From NCBI GenBank assembly GCA_905480545.1, contig CAJQQR010000052.1, positions 32,057 to 96,056 of the forward strand: 64,000 bases of DNA, read 5' to 3'. The notes under the pieces are model-generated. The model was given only the letters and a program-made list of their open reading frames with translations. It ran no database searches and had not been told where the DNA came from. The DNA comes from an uncultured Pirellulaceae bacterium (GTDB lineage Bacteria > Planctomycetota > Planctomycetia > Pirellulales > Pirellulaceae). Shown one piece after another: positions 55,682 to 64,000 of the stretch (position 1 is the first letter of the stretch; each line of letters starts with the position of its first letter). The position numbers were made by a program, and so were the translations under genes.

Positions 55682-57052
55682 CTATCGTTTTCTACCTGAC
55701 GACTTGTCGCGTTCCGTTTTTTGCTGATAGCGTTGTTGATTGTCATTCTGCAATTGCACGGCACGCATTCCTTTACGAGCCAAATTGGTTTTGTTATCCA
55801 GAATCTGATTCAATTGGTCATTGTTGAACGTGTAATACAATTTCAACTTCTTGCTTTTTAATTTGACTGAATTTTCTTGCAGCCATTTTCCATTTGAATT
55901 CAAGCACTCGATACAACCTTTCAAGTCACCATTATCCAAGTAAACAGTCGCCATCTTGCTCTGCTCATTAGCAACCATCGCGACGACATCTTCCAAAACG
56001 ACTCGATTCATGCTCGCTTGATATTCTTTTTCCGTTTTGCAAAATTCGATCGCGGTCTTCCCGGTTAACACATCGTCGGCTTGCAACTTCATATTGCGAT
56101 ACGAAACAGTAACATTGCTGATATCCATTTTTTGCCCAACTTCACCAGCGGGAAGTTCCAATTCAAGCAAAATGAAACGGTCTTGTTCGCTATAGATTTG
56201 CGCCAATTTGGTCTCAACGTTTTGCCCGTTGATATCTGCATCGTTACCCAAAACACGCACAGGACGAATGCCTTCTGGAACCTGAATTTTAATTCGGACG
56301 TTCTGCGCGACCACTGACATCACATCATCGAATTCTTTGTTAAAAATATCGGCCAATTCAGAGGCGTTTTCAATAAAGACATGGTTTCCACCACTCTTCA
56401 ATGCAAGTTTCATCATCAAGTCTTCGTTATAACCAAGGCCTAAACCCAACGTCGATACAGCGATTTGGTCTTTCATCAAGGAGACCCCAAGGGCTCCTAA
56501 TTCACCGGGTGAACTGGGTCCAACATTGGCAAGACCATCAGAAAGCAGAATGATGCGATTCACTTTTTCTTCGTCGAGAAACTTTCTAACCTCCGCCGCT
56601 CCTTTGCTAACACCGGCAAACAAGGCTGTATTACCACCGATCGTGATGCTTGCGATTTTCTCTTTGATCGCAGCTTTGTCCGTCGCCTTCGTCGCCGGAA
56701 CAAGCACTTGCACGTTCGAATCATACGTAATCACGCTAACAATGTCTTGCGATGCCAATCGATCGACTGCGCTGATTGCCGCTTCCTTGGCTTTTTTTAT
56801 TTTATCGCCTTGCATTGAGCCGGATCGATCAAGCACGATCGCAACATTAACCGCGGCTCGTTTCTTTTCCGACTCCATCTTAAAACCGGTCAATCCAACT
56901 CGAACCCAAACCGTCTGTTTTTTGTCGCTTACCACTCGTTTCCCGTAGTCAGTGCCAACATCAAGCTTGACCTGCTCGGCAGCCACGATCGTGCTGCTCA
57001 CAAGCAGCGTCAGTACCAGCGCAAAAATCTGAATCGTTCTTGGCATCTTCAA
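55682..57052 (-). CDS. Secreted von Willebrand factor A domain protein
   Basis: 456 residues. A signal peptide (IQIFALVLTLLVSSTIVAA) precedes a VWA domain at ~70-240 with the metal-ion site VAIVLDRSGSMQGDKI (DxSxS), a Thr in GGNTALFAG and ILLSDGLANVG. The rest combines beta-rich and helical parts (RIKIQVPEGIRPVRVLG; YRNMKLQADDVLTGKTA) and ends in a Gln/Lys-rich basic tail. VWA proteins bind ligands or partner proteins through the metal site. It is monocistronic, ended by its own terminator. The partner is unknown. Confidence 0.88.
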   Translation of the reverse strand: MKMPRTIQIFALVLTLLVSSTIVAAEQVKLDVGTDYGKRVVSDKKQTVWVRVGLTGFKMESEKKRAAVNVAIVLDRSGSMQGDKIKKAKEAAISAVDRLASQDIVSVITYDSNVQVLVPATKATDKAAIKEKIASITIGGNTALFAGVSKGAAEVRKFLDEEKVNRIILLSDGLANVGPSSPGELGALGVSLMKDQIAVSTLGLGLGYNEDLMMKLALKSGGNHVFIENASELADIFNKEFDDVMSVVAQNVRIKIQVPEGIRPVRVLGNDADINGQNVETKLAQIYSEQDRFILLELELPAGEVGQKMDISNVTVSYRNMKLQADDVLTGKTAIEFCKTEKEYQASMNRVVLEDVVAMVANEQSKMATVYLDNGDLKGCIECLNSNGKWLQENSVKLKSKKLKLYYTFNNDQLNQILDNKTNLARKGMRAVQLQNDNQQRYQQKTERDKSSGRKR

Positions 57053-57290
57053 TTCTCCGAAAATTCATTACGTGTCTCATTCTACGCATGAACGACATCG
57101 TCCATACATGAACTTTAACGGGTAAGAATGCCTTTTTACGTATCGCCGTTGTCAGAAGCTTGTAAAAATTTTGTAGCAGAAGTCGATTCGCACTAATCGT
57201 TCGTCGAAATCATCGAAATACGCCAGAGAAACCCGCGCCGCGATTTTTCAACGACGATTTCTTTGCAGGTTGAAAGCCAGAGGAACCCTT

Positions 57291-58001
57291 CTAAGTTCGC
57301 AATGTTGACATCCCGCCATCGACGTGAATAACCTGACCAGTAATCCAACCAGATTCTGGCGAAAGCAAGAACTTTGCGGCGGATGCTAGATCGCTTGGTT
57401 CACCGGTTCGCCCCAGTGGGTACTTCGATGCCATTGCCGTACGACTTTCTTCTGTTGCAAAAAATTTCGATGCCAATGGGGTGTCGGTCAATGCAGGCGC
57501 CAAGCAATTAACGCGAATTTTGGGTGCCCATTCAGCGGCAATCGACCGAGTCAATCCTTCAACAGCACCTTTGGCCGCTGCAATCGATGCGTGCATCGGT
57601 AATCCCTGAGTAACAGCAATCGTACTGAACAAAAGAGCAGATGCGGAGGCCGTCGCCGAGCCTTTCTTCAAACCGCCAAAACAAGCCTGCAGAAACTTCA
57701 CCGCGCCGATGAAATTCACTTCATAGTCCACCCGAAAATCTGAAATCTTCAATCCACGAAATGAACGAAGATTGATCGAGCCAGGGCAATATGCGATACC
57801 ATGGATCACATCGGGTAGTTCGTCGAGCACTAATTCTTCACTGGTAAAATCGCAAACATGGTGGATCACCTTGTCGGTTACGACCAACTCGTCGACTGAC
57901 CGAGAATAGACGTCAATTCGGTCGGCTACAGGCTCCAGTTGCTTGACCAGCTCCAGACCGATGCCCTTACTGCCACCGGCGATCACAAAATTACCATTCA
58001 T
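57291..58001 (-). CDS. SDR-family protein lacking the catalytic tyrosine
   Basis: 236 residues. The Rossmann motif VIAGGSKGIGLELV and the C-terminal IRVNCLAPALTDTPL and GQVIHVDGGMS are standard. Ser is kept (ALLFSTIAV). The Tyr-x-x-x-Lys motif reads IAAAK within HASIAAAKGAVEGL, so Tyr is replaced by Ile. Classical oxidoreductase activity is therefore doubtful. The next gene upstream on the same strand is a DUF2256 protein, and across the divergent region lies a photolyase fusion. SDR genes often accompany photolyase genes in light-stress loci of other bacteria (recalled from general knowledge). Confidence 0.85.
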   Translation of the reverse strand: MNGNFVIAGGSKGIGLELVKQLEPVADRIDVYSRSVDELVVTDKVIHHVCDFTSEELVLDELPDVIHGIAYCPGSINLRSFRGLKISDFRVDYEVNFIGAVKFLQACFGGLKKGSATASASALLFSTIAVTQGLPMHASIAAAKGAVEGLTRSIAAEWAPKIRVNCLAPALTDTPLASKFFATEESRTAMASKYPLGRTGEPSDLASAAKFLLSPESGWITGQVIHVDGGMSTLRT

Positions 58002-58046
58002 GTTGGTGTTCTTCTTTGCATTGAGATGAGTTGAAAGACGAGCACA

Positions 58047-58208
58047 TTAGCTCTTATTTTTGCCCAGCGAATTTTTCGATGAGCGGCGACAGCGTTCACT
58101 GCAATACTTCACATGTTCCCAAACCAGTCGCCATTTTTTTCGCCAACTGAACGAACGACCGCAACCGGAACAATCCTTAACGGATAAATTTGCCTTATGA
58201 TGTGTCAT
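58047..58208 (-). CDS. DUF2256 zinc-ribbon protein
   Basis: 53 residues. It reads MTHHKANLSVKDCSGCGRSF then SWRKKWRLVWEHVKYCSERC, the DUF2256 signature: CxxCxRxFxWRKKW followed by VKYCSERCRR, with four zinc cysteines. ATG 58208 has GGAA about eight bases upstream. The DUF2256 family is frequently encoded next to photolyase/cryptochrome genes, and here the divergent gene is a photolyase. It lies 45 bases before the SDR gene in the same direction. The molecular role is unknown; it may bind nucleic acid. Confidence 0.9.
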   Translation of the reverse strand: MTHHKANLSVKDCSGCGRSFSWRKKWRLVWEHVKYCSERCRRSSKNSLGKNKS

Positions 58209-58417
58209 ATGTGATTCCGTTAACCTTCGTGAAAAACGACGGATAGTTTATGTTCGATGAGGACGGCCCGGCAGATTCGCAAAAGTGGCTGATCCCTTCC
58301 CGACGCCGTTTGAGAACCGAAATTGATCGTTAGCGACAACGGTCAACTCGAGCTTGATTAACGAATTCTCACTTCAACGCAAAATAAGTACCATCAAATT
58401 TTTTCTGACCATCATTC

Positions 58418-60871
58418 ATGATTGCAAGCCTACCGGAATATTTGGAAGAACGAGCGCGTTTTAAAAATACCGAACAACAATTAAACCAGGAGGTGAATGG
58501 TGAGTTCGTTTTGTATTGGATGCGGACGGCTGTCCGAACCGATGAAAATCCAGCTTTGGATACTGCCCGATTGATTGCCAGTGAAAGCAACTTACCGCTC
58601 CTGATTTACCATTCGATCTCTGAGCACTACGTTTTCGCCTCGGATCGTCATCACACTTTTATGCTCGAAGGAGCCCGCGATGTGCAGCAGCAAATGGTCG
58701 ACCTTGGTCTTTGTTACGCGTTTCATCTTTCAAAAGAAGGGCACAGAGAAAAGCACTTGGTCTCCCTTGCCAATCGGGCAAGATGCGTCGTCACCGAAGA
58801 AATGCCAACCGATCCTGCAAAACGTTTTTTGGACATATTGGCGAGCAGAACTTCGACACCCATCATCTGTGCGGACACCGCATGCATTGCACCGATGAAA
58901 CTGCTGAACAAGGCATACACGCGGGCATTCGAATTTCGCGACGCAACCAAGCATTTACACCAAGAGCGACTCCGCAAAGAGTGGCCTGCGGTCAAGGTCT
59001 CTAACCTCTCGTTTGATATTGAATCGCTGCCGTTTGTCCCGCTTGATCTACAGAACGAATGCATCCCTGACTTGGTTTCCCAGTGTCAAATTGACCATTC
59101 GATCGGACCAGTCGCCGATACCGTTGGCGGGTCAACAGCGGGATATCAGCGATGGGATAACTTCAAAGGACAACGCCTTCGGAAATATGCAAAGCAGCGG
59201 AACAACGCGCTACTCGATGGTGTCAGTCGCATGTCGGCCTACTTACATTACGGAATGGTTTCTCCGTTTCGAATTGCAAGAGAAGCCGCTGAAATAAAAA
59301 GTGGAAGCGCAGATAAGTATTTGGACGAACTACTTGTTTGGCGCGAGCTTGCATACACGTTTTGTTTCCATCGCACAGATCATGATCAATGGACGGCGAT
59401 TCCGACATGGGCCCAACAAACACTGGAATCACATTCGGACGATGCGCGACCGCAACTCTATTCTTGGGAAGAATTGGCCCGTGGCGAAACCAATGATGCA
59501 CTCTGGAATGCGGCACAGCAATCGTTGCTGCGGCAGGGTGAACTCCATAACAACGTACGAATGACATGGGGTAAAGCGATCTTAAGTTGGACGCGTTCAC
59601 CGCAGGAAGCGCTCTCAATGATGCTCGATCTGAACCATCGATACGCGCTTGATGGGCGTGATCCCGCATCGTTTGGTGGGATCTTGTGGTGCCTAGGTCA
59701 ATTTGACCGACCATTTGAACCGGAGCAGAGAATCACTGGTACTGTACGAGGTCGAACGACTCAGTCGCATGCCAAACGATTGGACACAGCCAAGTACTCT
59801 CAGAAAGTCACCACGCCGCGATTCGAGCCGATTCCAAGTGTTGCGGTCGTTGGCGCGGGAATTTCCGGACTCTTCGCGGCAAGAACGTTGGCCGACCATG
59901 GTATGAAGGTCACGATTTTCGACAAAAGCCGTGGCGTTGGCGGACGAATGGCTTCGCGGCGCGTGGACGGCCAATCCCGTTTTGATCATGGTGCACAGTA
60001 CTTCACCGCGAGAGATGTCAGGTTCCAACGATACGTCGACTCTTGGCTGAAGCAAGGCATCGTTGCACCATGGCCCGACTCGAAGCAGCGAATTGTCGTT
60101 TTGAAAGACGGATCGATCCAATCAGAATCGAAGTCACAAGACCGTTTTGTCGCCGTCCCGGCAATGAACTCAATCTGCAAGCATCTATCGGCTGGTTTGA
60201 ACATTCAAAAACAGACGCGTGTTGCTAACGTCCAAAAATCCGGTGACCGTATCGATCTATTTGCCGAAGACGATTCACGATTGGGGACATTCGATCGCCT
60301 TGTCGTTTCAGCACCAGCCGGACAAACAGCCGAGTTACTCTCAAATTTTCCATCATTGGCGGAACCGATCAGCCAAATTGAAATGGCGGAGTGCTTTGCT
60401 GCCATGATTTCTTTTGCACATCCGTTGACCGAGGATTGGGTCGGTGCATTTCTTCACGACAGCTTTTTGACTTGGGCCGCACGCAACAGCACCAAACCGA
60501 GCCGTAATCACCAGCTTGAGAATTTAGTTCTGCACGCTGATGCCCAATGGACTATGAAGCATTGGGAAGAGGATCCTGAAAAAGTCGCTTTGCTAATGCT
60601 GAATGAGTTTTGGCGAGTCTCAGGAATTGAATCTCAACCGACTTTGCATTTAAACGGACACCGCTGGAAGTTCGCGATCGCAAATGCGGAAGATACGCAA
60701 GGATGTTATTTCGATAACGACACCGGCATCGTTGCGTGCGGCGATTGGGCACACGGTTCGCGGGTTGAAGGTGCATTCCTAAGCGGCATGTCTGCGGCAG
60801 GTCGGGTTTTGGGAATGAATGTTTCCGCATCAGAAGACAAACTGTATCAACGCGATTTGTTTGGAAACTGA
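58418..60871 (+). CDS. Class II photolyase fused to renalase-like FAD-dependent oxidoreductase
   Basis: 817 residues. Residues ~28-455 are a class II CPD photolyase: VLYWMRTAVRTDENPALDTA, YLDELLVWRELAYTFCFH, NVRMTWGKAILSWTRSPQEA and YALDGRDPASFGG. These include the FAD-pocket and Trp-rich parts used for light-driven repair of cyclobutane pyrimidine dimers. After a ~20-residue linker, residues ~475-800 are an FAD protein of the renalase/amine oxidase-like group: VAVVGAGISGLFAARTLADH, VGGRMASRR, RFDHGAQYFTARD, and the C-terminal GDWAHGSRVEGAFLSGMSAA. Both halves look complete, so this is a true fusion. ATG 58418 lacks a strong ribosome site but no better start exists. Confidence 0.92.
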   Translation: MIASLPEYLEERARFKNTEQQLNQEVNGEFVLYWMRTAVRTDENPALDTARLIASESNLPLLIYHSISEHYVFASDRHHTFMLEGARDVQQQMVDLGLCYAFHLSKEGHREKHLVSLANRARCVVTEEMPTDPAKRFLDILASRTSTPIICADTACIAPMKLLNKAYTRAFEFRDATKHLHQERLRKEWPAVKVSNLSFDIESLPFVPLDLQNECIPDLVSQCQIDHSIGPVADTVGGSTAGYQRWDNFKGQRLRKYAKQRNNALLDGVSRMSAYLHYGMVSPFRIAREAAEIKSGSADKYLDELLVWRELAYTFCFHRTDHDQWTAIPTWAQQTLESHSDDARPQLYSWEELARGETNDALWNAAQQSLLRQGELHNNVRMTWGKAILSWTRSPQEALSMMLDLNHRYALDGRDPASFGGILWCLGQFDRPFEPEQRITGTVRGRTTQSHAKRLDTAKYSQKVTTPRFEPIPSVAVVGAGISGLFAARTLADHGMKVTIFDKSRGVGGRMASRRVDGQSRFDHGAQYFTARDVRFQRYVDSWLKQGIVAPWPDSKQRIVVLKDGSIQSESKSQDRFVAVPAMNSICKHLSAGLNIQKQTRVANVQKSGDRIDLFAEDDSRLGTFDRLVVSAPAGQTAELLSNFPSLAEPISQIEMAECFAAMISFAHPLTEDWVGAFLHDSFLTWAARNSTKPSRNHQLENLVLHADAQWTMKHWEEDPEKVALLMLNEFWRVSGIESQPTLHLNGHRWKFAIANAEDTQGCYFDNDTGIVACGDWAHGSRVEGAFLSGMSAAGRVLGMNVSASEDKLYQRDLFGN

Positions 60872-60924
60872 CTGCATTCAGCAGCACTGGTTTCGATGCG
60901 TATCATCCCACAAGGCGCTCAGCA

Positions 60925-61257
60925 TCAACGCGACTTTAAACGTTCACCAATCCAAATGACGGTAGCCCCAACTGTTCCGACGATGATACCAAGCTTAAGA
61001 AGAGGAAGCAGGGTCTCGAGGTATACTGAAAAACTGAGGTAAAAGTCGGGCTGAAGCCAAAATACCTCAGCAAGACTCCAAAGAAACGCAACCAACGGCC
61101 CCGCGACGAATGCAGCGATCGGCAGCCATCGCCGCGAACCACTCGTTGCAGAAGTTGGCCGCAAGAATCGGAGCACGACAACACCGAGCACCAGCAAGAT
61201 GGCACAAACGACAAGATTGCCTCGCACATCAACATTGGCCAAGATCAGCGTGAACAT
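60925..61257 (-). CDS. Small membrane protein, three helices
   Basis: 110 residues with three hydrophobic segments (LVVCAILLVLGVVVLRFL, WLPIAAFVAGPLVAFLWSLA and LLKLGIIVGTVGATVIWIG). No family recognised and no operon partner. Composition and the helix pattern support a real gene. It converges on the photolyase gene. Confidence 0.6.
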   Translation of the reverse strand: MFTLILANVDVRGNLVVCAILLVLGVVVLRFLRPTSATSGSRRWLPIAAFVAGPLVAFLWSLAEVFWLQPDFYLSFSVYLETLLPLLKLGIIVGTVGATVIWIGERLKSR

Positions 61258-61414
61258 TTATTAATCCAGAATCTTATACCGGCGAGAATAGGCCTCCCCG
61301 TGCATGAATGAAGCGAAATTAAACAATATGTAAACCAATTCTCCCGCCCCCTTTTACTCAAGAAGCGAAAACAAAAAAATAGATCGCAAACCGGCGGACA
61401 TAACTCAGGCTTCA

Positions 61415-61442
61415 CACACAAAGCTTCGCACACAAAGCTTCG
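61415..61442. repeat. 14-bp exact tandem duplication
   Basis: CACACAAAGCTTCG occurs twice head to tail and begins again (CA). It lies just downstream of the topA stop codon, in non-coding DNA. Confidence 0.95.
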
Positions 61443-61463
61443 CATGAAACAGAGTAATGTTCG

Positions 61464-64000
61464 TTAGCTTTCATCACCTGAGGAGCTTTCATCACTTGAT
61501 GTAGCGTCAGAAGTTACCGATTCCGAGTCTGTGCTGGATTCCGAGTCTGTGCTGGATGCTTCTTTTTTCACCGCTGCCTTTTTCGAAGCGGTTTTCTTTT
61601 TCGCCGCTTTTTTGGCAGACTTTTTCTTTGCCGCCTTCTTTTTTGTTGCCTTTTTCGCAGCCGCCTTTTTCTTTTTCTTCTTTTTCGTCGGACCCTTCGC
61701 CGCCTTTTCAGCCAACAGATCCAAGGCGCGCTCGAAGGTAATTTCTTCAATGGTCATCGTCTTGGGAACCGTCACGTTCGTCGATCCATCGGTAATGTAT
61801 TCACCGAAACGTCCCTCCAAAATTTTGACTTCCTTTTCCGTGACAGGCGAAACGTCAAACTTTTTGAGAGGCTCTTTGGGTGCTGCACGACCCCGTGTCT
61901 TCGGTTGTTTCAGAAGCTCAACAGCCTGCTCCATCGTTACGTCTATCGGAGATATCGTTTCGGGCAGACTTCGGGTTTCTTTTCCACATTTGATGTACGG
62001 ACCATATCGACCGTTGAATGCTTCAACCGGTTCGTTCATCTCTGCGTGCATGCCGAGATTTCGGGGCAACGTGAGCAGCTTGACTGCCGTTTCCAACGTC
62101 ACATCTGCTGGCTCCATGCCTTTCAACAAGGAAGCATTCTTCGGCTTAATTTTCTTGCCTTTTTCATCTTCTTCGATTTCGCCCAATTGGATGTATGGGC
62201 CGAACCGTCCGGATTTCACAAAAATTGGTTTTTGAGTTTCTGGATCGAGACCCAATGGCTCATCTCCTACTTCCGCATCGTCCAACATCTTTATCGCCAA
62301 TTCCAGATTCAATTCATCTGGCGGTAACTCCGGCGGGATGCTTGCTTTACGTTCCCCCTGTTCGATATACGGTCCATAACGACCAACCCGAACGGCAATT
62401 TCTGTCTGATTTTCACCCGTTTCAGGACGGCCTAGCGGAAACGTGCAAATCGCACGGGCATCAACCTCACCAATTTTTTCATCCAAACGGCCTTTTAGTC
62501 CGGTTGCGTTTTGGCCGAAGTAAAAATTTTGCAAGTAATCAACGCAATCAGCTTCTTTGCGGCTGATCGAGTCCATTGAGTCTTCCATTTGCGCCGTAAA
62601 TTCGTAGTCGACCAAGCTATCGAAATGCTCTTCCATCATTCGGACCATCGCAAACGCGGACCAGGCCGGGACGAGCGCGCTCCCTTTTTTGAAAACGTAT
62701 TCCCTTGCCTGAATCGTTTCGTTAATAGACGCATAGGTACTCGGACGACCAATGCCACGGCCTTCCAATTCCTTGGTTAACGCAGCTTCCGAATATCGCG
62801 ATGGTGGCTGAGTCGTATGTGACTTCGTTTCCAAATCATTGCACTTGATTTCGTCCCCTTCCGAGACGGACGGCAAAATCTTCTCTTGGTCCGCAAGCTG
62901 TGCATTAGGATCGTCCGAGCCTTCGACATAGGCCCTTAAGAAGCCAGGAAAATCAATTGTCTTTCCAGAGACCTGAAAAACGGCACCGCCACCTTCAAGG
63001 ACGACGATGATATTTCGTCCTTCCGCGTTCGACATTTGGCAAGCGATGGTTCGCTTCCAAATCAACTCGAACATTTTGAATTCGTCCGAAGTTAACTTGC
63101 TCTTCAAATCCTGTGGAAGCGGAAACGTTTCGTTGGTAATAGACGGACGAATTGCTTCGTGAGCTTCCTGAGCGTTCTTTTCTTTTGACTTGTATATCCG
63201 CGGCTCTGTCGGCAAAAACTTGTCACCATATTCTGTTTTCACCAAATTCCGAGTGGCCGAAATCGCGTCCGCAGCAAGTGAGGTCGAATCGGTTCGCATG
63301 TAAGTAATGTAACCGTTTTGATACAGGCTTTGCGCTGCACTCATCGTGCGACGGGCCGTAAATCCCAGTTTGCGGTTGGCTTCCTGTTGCAGCGTGCTGG
63401 TTGTAAATGGGGCGTACGGTTTACGCGAATACGGCTTGACCTCGAGGCTGACAACTTTGAACGGGACGCTTTTCAATCGCTCTCGCAATGCGACAGTTTC
63501 CTCTTCGTTTAACAGAAGCAGGGCAGGATTCTTCAGCTGTCCGTTTCGGGAATCAAAGTCCTTACCGCTTGGAATTTTCTTCCCGTCCACCGAAACCAAC
63601 ATCGCATCGAAGGCTTCATTCTCCAGGCTTGCAAATTTCCCAAGCAAGTCCCAGTAGGTGGCCGTCACAAAAGCCATCCGCTCGCGTTCCCGTTGGACGA
63701 TCAATCGCACCGCAACACTTTGAACTCGACCTGCACTTCGCCCCAGGCTTTTCTTCCACAGAAACGCCGACATCTCGAAACCATAGAGTCGATCAAGAAT
63801 CCGGCGAGTTTCCTGTGCCTTCACCAAACCATCGTCGATATCACGAGTGTTTTCAAGCGCTTTTTGAATCGCGGTCTTCGTGATCTCATTGAAGACCATG
63901 CGTTTGACCGGCACTTTTGGATCCAGGACTTCATGCAAGTGCCAACTGATCGCTTCACCCTCGCGATCTTCATCGGTCGCGAGATAGAGTTCTTTGGATT
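61464..64000 (-). CDS. topA: DNA topoisomerase I, N-terminus beyond window end
   Basis: 845 residues visible; the frame is open to base 64000, so the start lies outside. The end of the TOPRIM domain is present (LATDEDREGEAISWHL, with the DxDxxGE metal residues). The catalytic Tyr lies in NGYITYMRTDSTSLA. TopA relaxes negatively supercoiled DNA through a 5'-phosphotyrosine. Instead of C-terminal zinc fingers there are four TOPRIM C-terminal repeats (VGRYGPYIEQG, SGRFGPYIQLG, NGRYGPYIKCG, EGRFGEYITDG). A Lys/Ala-rich histone H1-like tail and an acidic Ser-rich end follow. The last part includes an 18-bp duplication. Confidence 0.95.
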   Translation of the reverse strand, partial: SKELYLATDEDREGEAISWHLHEVLDPKVPVKRMVFNEITKTAIQKALENTRDIDDGLVKAQETRRILDRLYGFEMSAFLWKKSLGRSAGRVQSVAVRLIVQRERERMAFVTATYWDLLGKFASLENEAFDAMLVSVDGKKIPSGKDFDSRNGQLKNPALLLLNEEETVALRERLKSVPFKVVSLEVKPYSRKPYAPFTTSTLQQEANRKLGFTARRTMSAAQSLYQNGYITYMRTDSTSLAADAISATRNLVKTEYGDKFLPTEPRIYKSKEKNAQEAHEAIRPSITNETFPLPQDLKSKLTSDEFKMFELIWKRTIACQMSNAEGRNIIVVLEGGGAVFQVSGKTIDFPGFLRAYVEGSDDPNAQLADQEKILPSVSEGDEIKCNDLETKSHTTQPPSRYSEAALTKELEGRGIGRPSTYASINETIQAREYVFKKGSALVPAWSAFAMVRMMEEHFDSLVDYEFTAQMEDSMDSISRKEADCVDYLQNFYFGQNATGLKGRLDEKIGEVDARAICTFPLGRPETGENQTEIAVRVGRYGPYIEQGERKASIPPELPPDELNLELAIKMLDDAEVGDEPLGLDPETQKPIFVKSGRFGPYIQLGEIEEDEKGKKIKPKNASLLKGMEPADVTLETAVKLLTLPRNLGMHAEMNEPVEAFNGRYGPYIKCGKETRSLPETISPIDVTMEQAVELLKQPKTRGRAAPKEPLKKFDVSPVTEKEVKILEGRFGEYITDGSTNVTVPKTMTIEEITFERALDLLAEKAAKGPTKKKKKKKAAAKKATKKKAAKKKSAKKAAKKKTASKKAAVKKEASSTDSESSTDSESVTSDATSSDESSSGDES
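61519..61554. repeat. 18-bp exact tandem duplication in topA tail
   Basis: GATTCCGAGTCTGTGCTG occurs twice (61519-61536, 61537-61554). In the topA frame it encodes S-S-T-D-S-E repeats of the acidic C-terminus. Confidence 0.95.

Noticed and set aside
58209..58417. TGATCC-like element as an ECF sigma promoter for the photolyase locus
   Set aside because: No matching -10 element at the proper distance was found.
61531..62235. Plus-strand Phe-rich open frame opposite topA
   Set aside because: The poly-Phe stretch is just the complement of the Lys-rich topA tail.

Overview
This window looks like chromosomal DNA of a planctomycete, most likely a member of the Pirellulales/Pirellulaceae with moderate to low GC. 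That assignment is inference. It rests on several lineage hallmarks in one window: a DUF1549/DUF1553 cytochrome gene followed by a DUF1501 Tat protein, a second secreted cytochrome with planctomycete-type CxxCH modules, PQQ/beta-propeller and EF-hand secreted proteins, transmembrane Ser/Thr kinases carrying DLG instead of DFG, a secreted protein with the ESRELLAG N-terminal motif, and a double-length UvrA. I saw no rRNA, tRNA, CRISPR array or insertion sequence.

Layout. 1-984 is the C-terminal part of an EAL-HDOD signalling protein. 1-2.7 kb also holds a decayed HNH endonuclease gene and a small zinc-ribbon protein. 2.7-8.2 kb carries the housekeeping sigma factor with its terminator, a TPR-like secreted protein and a PQQ-repeat protein with EF hands. 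8.2-13 kb, on the minus strand, carries a two-haem-motif cytochrome protein, a small zincin-like protein and a Ser/Thr kinase. 13.2-20.2 kb is one gene: two complete UvrA copies fused head to tail plus an unfamiliar duplicated C-terminal module. 21.2-25.6 kb is the DUF1549/DUF1553-DUF1501 operon. 25.7-38.3 kb is mostly metabolism and housekeeping: metF, an asparagine synthetase, a secreted cyclophilin, an Rrf2 regulator, panB, folP, an MnmE-like GTPase, a dihaem peroxidase and an SDR. 38.7-48.1 kb holds a receptor-like kinase, ribosomal protein S1, a second sigma factor, cytidine deaminase and a DUF485-ActP acetate-type symporter pair. 48.3-52.4 kb holds a hydrolase-ABC ATPase-permease operon without a binding protein. 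53.0-57.1 kb is a two-component system and a VWA protein. 57.3-60.9 kb is a photolyase locus: an SDR, a DUF2256 zinc-ribbon protein and a class II photolyase fused to a renalase-like flavoprotein. The window ends inside topA.

Functional themes. DNA repair and topology are well represented (tandem UvrA, photolyase fusion, TopA). One-carbon/vitamin metabolism appears as metF, panB and folP. Surface and envelope biology appears as secreted cytochromes, the cyclophilin and the kinases. The two most striking objects are the photolyase-flavoprotein fusion with its neighbours and the 2,328-residue UvrA with a duplicated tail. At whole-window scale, perfect or near-perfect tandem duplications with units of 14-19 bp recur at least eleven times, in coding and non-coding DNA, suggesting a recurrent local duplication process in this genome.
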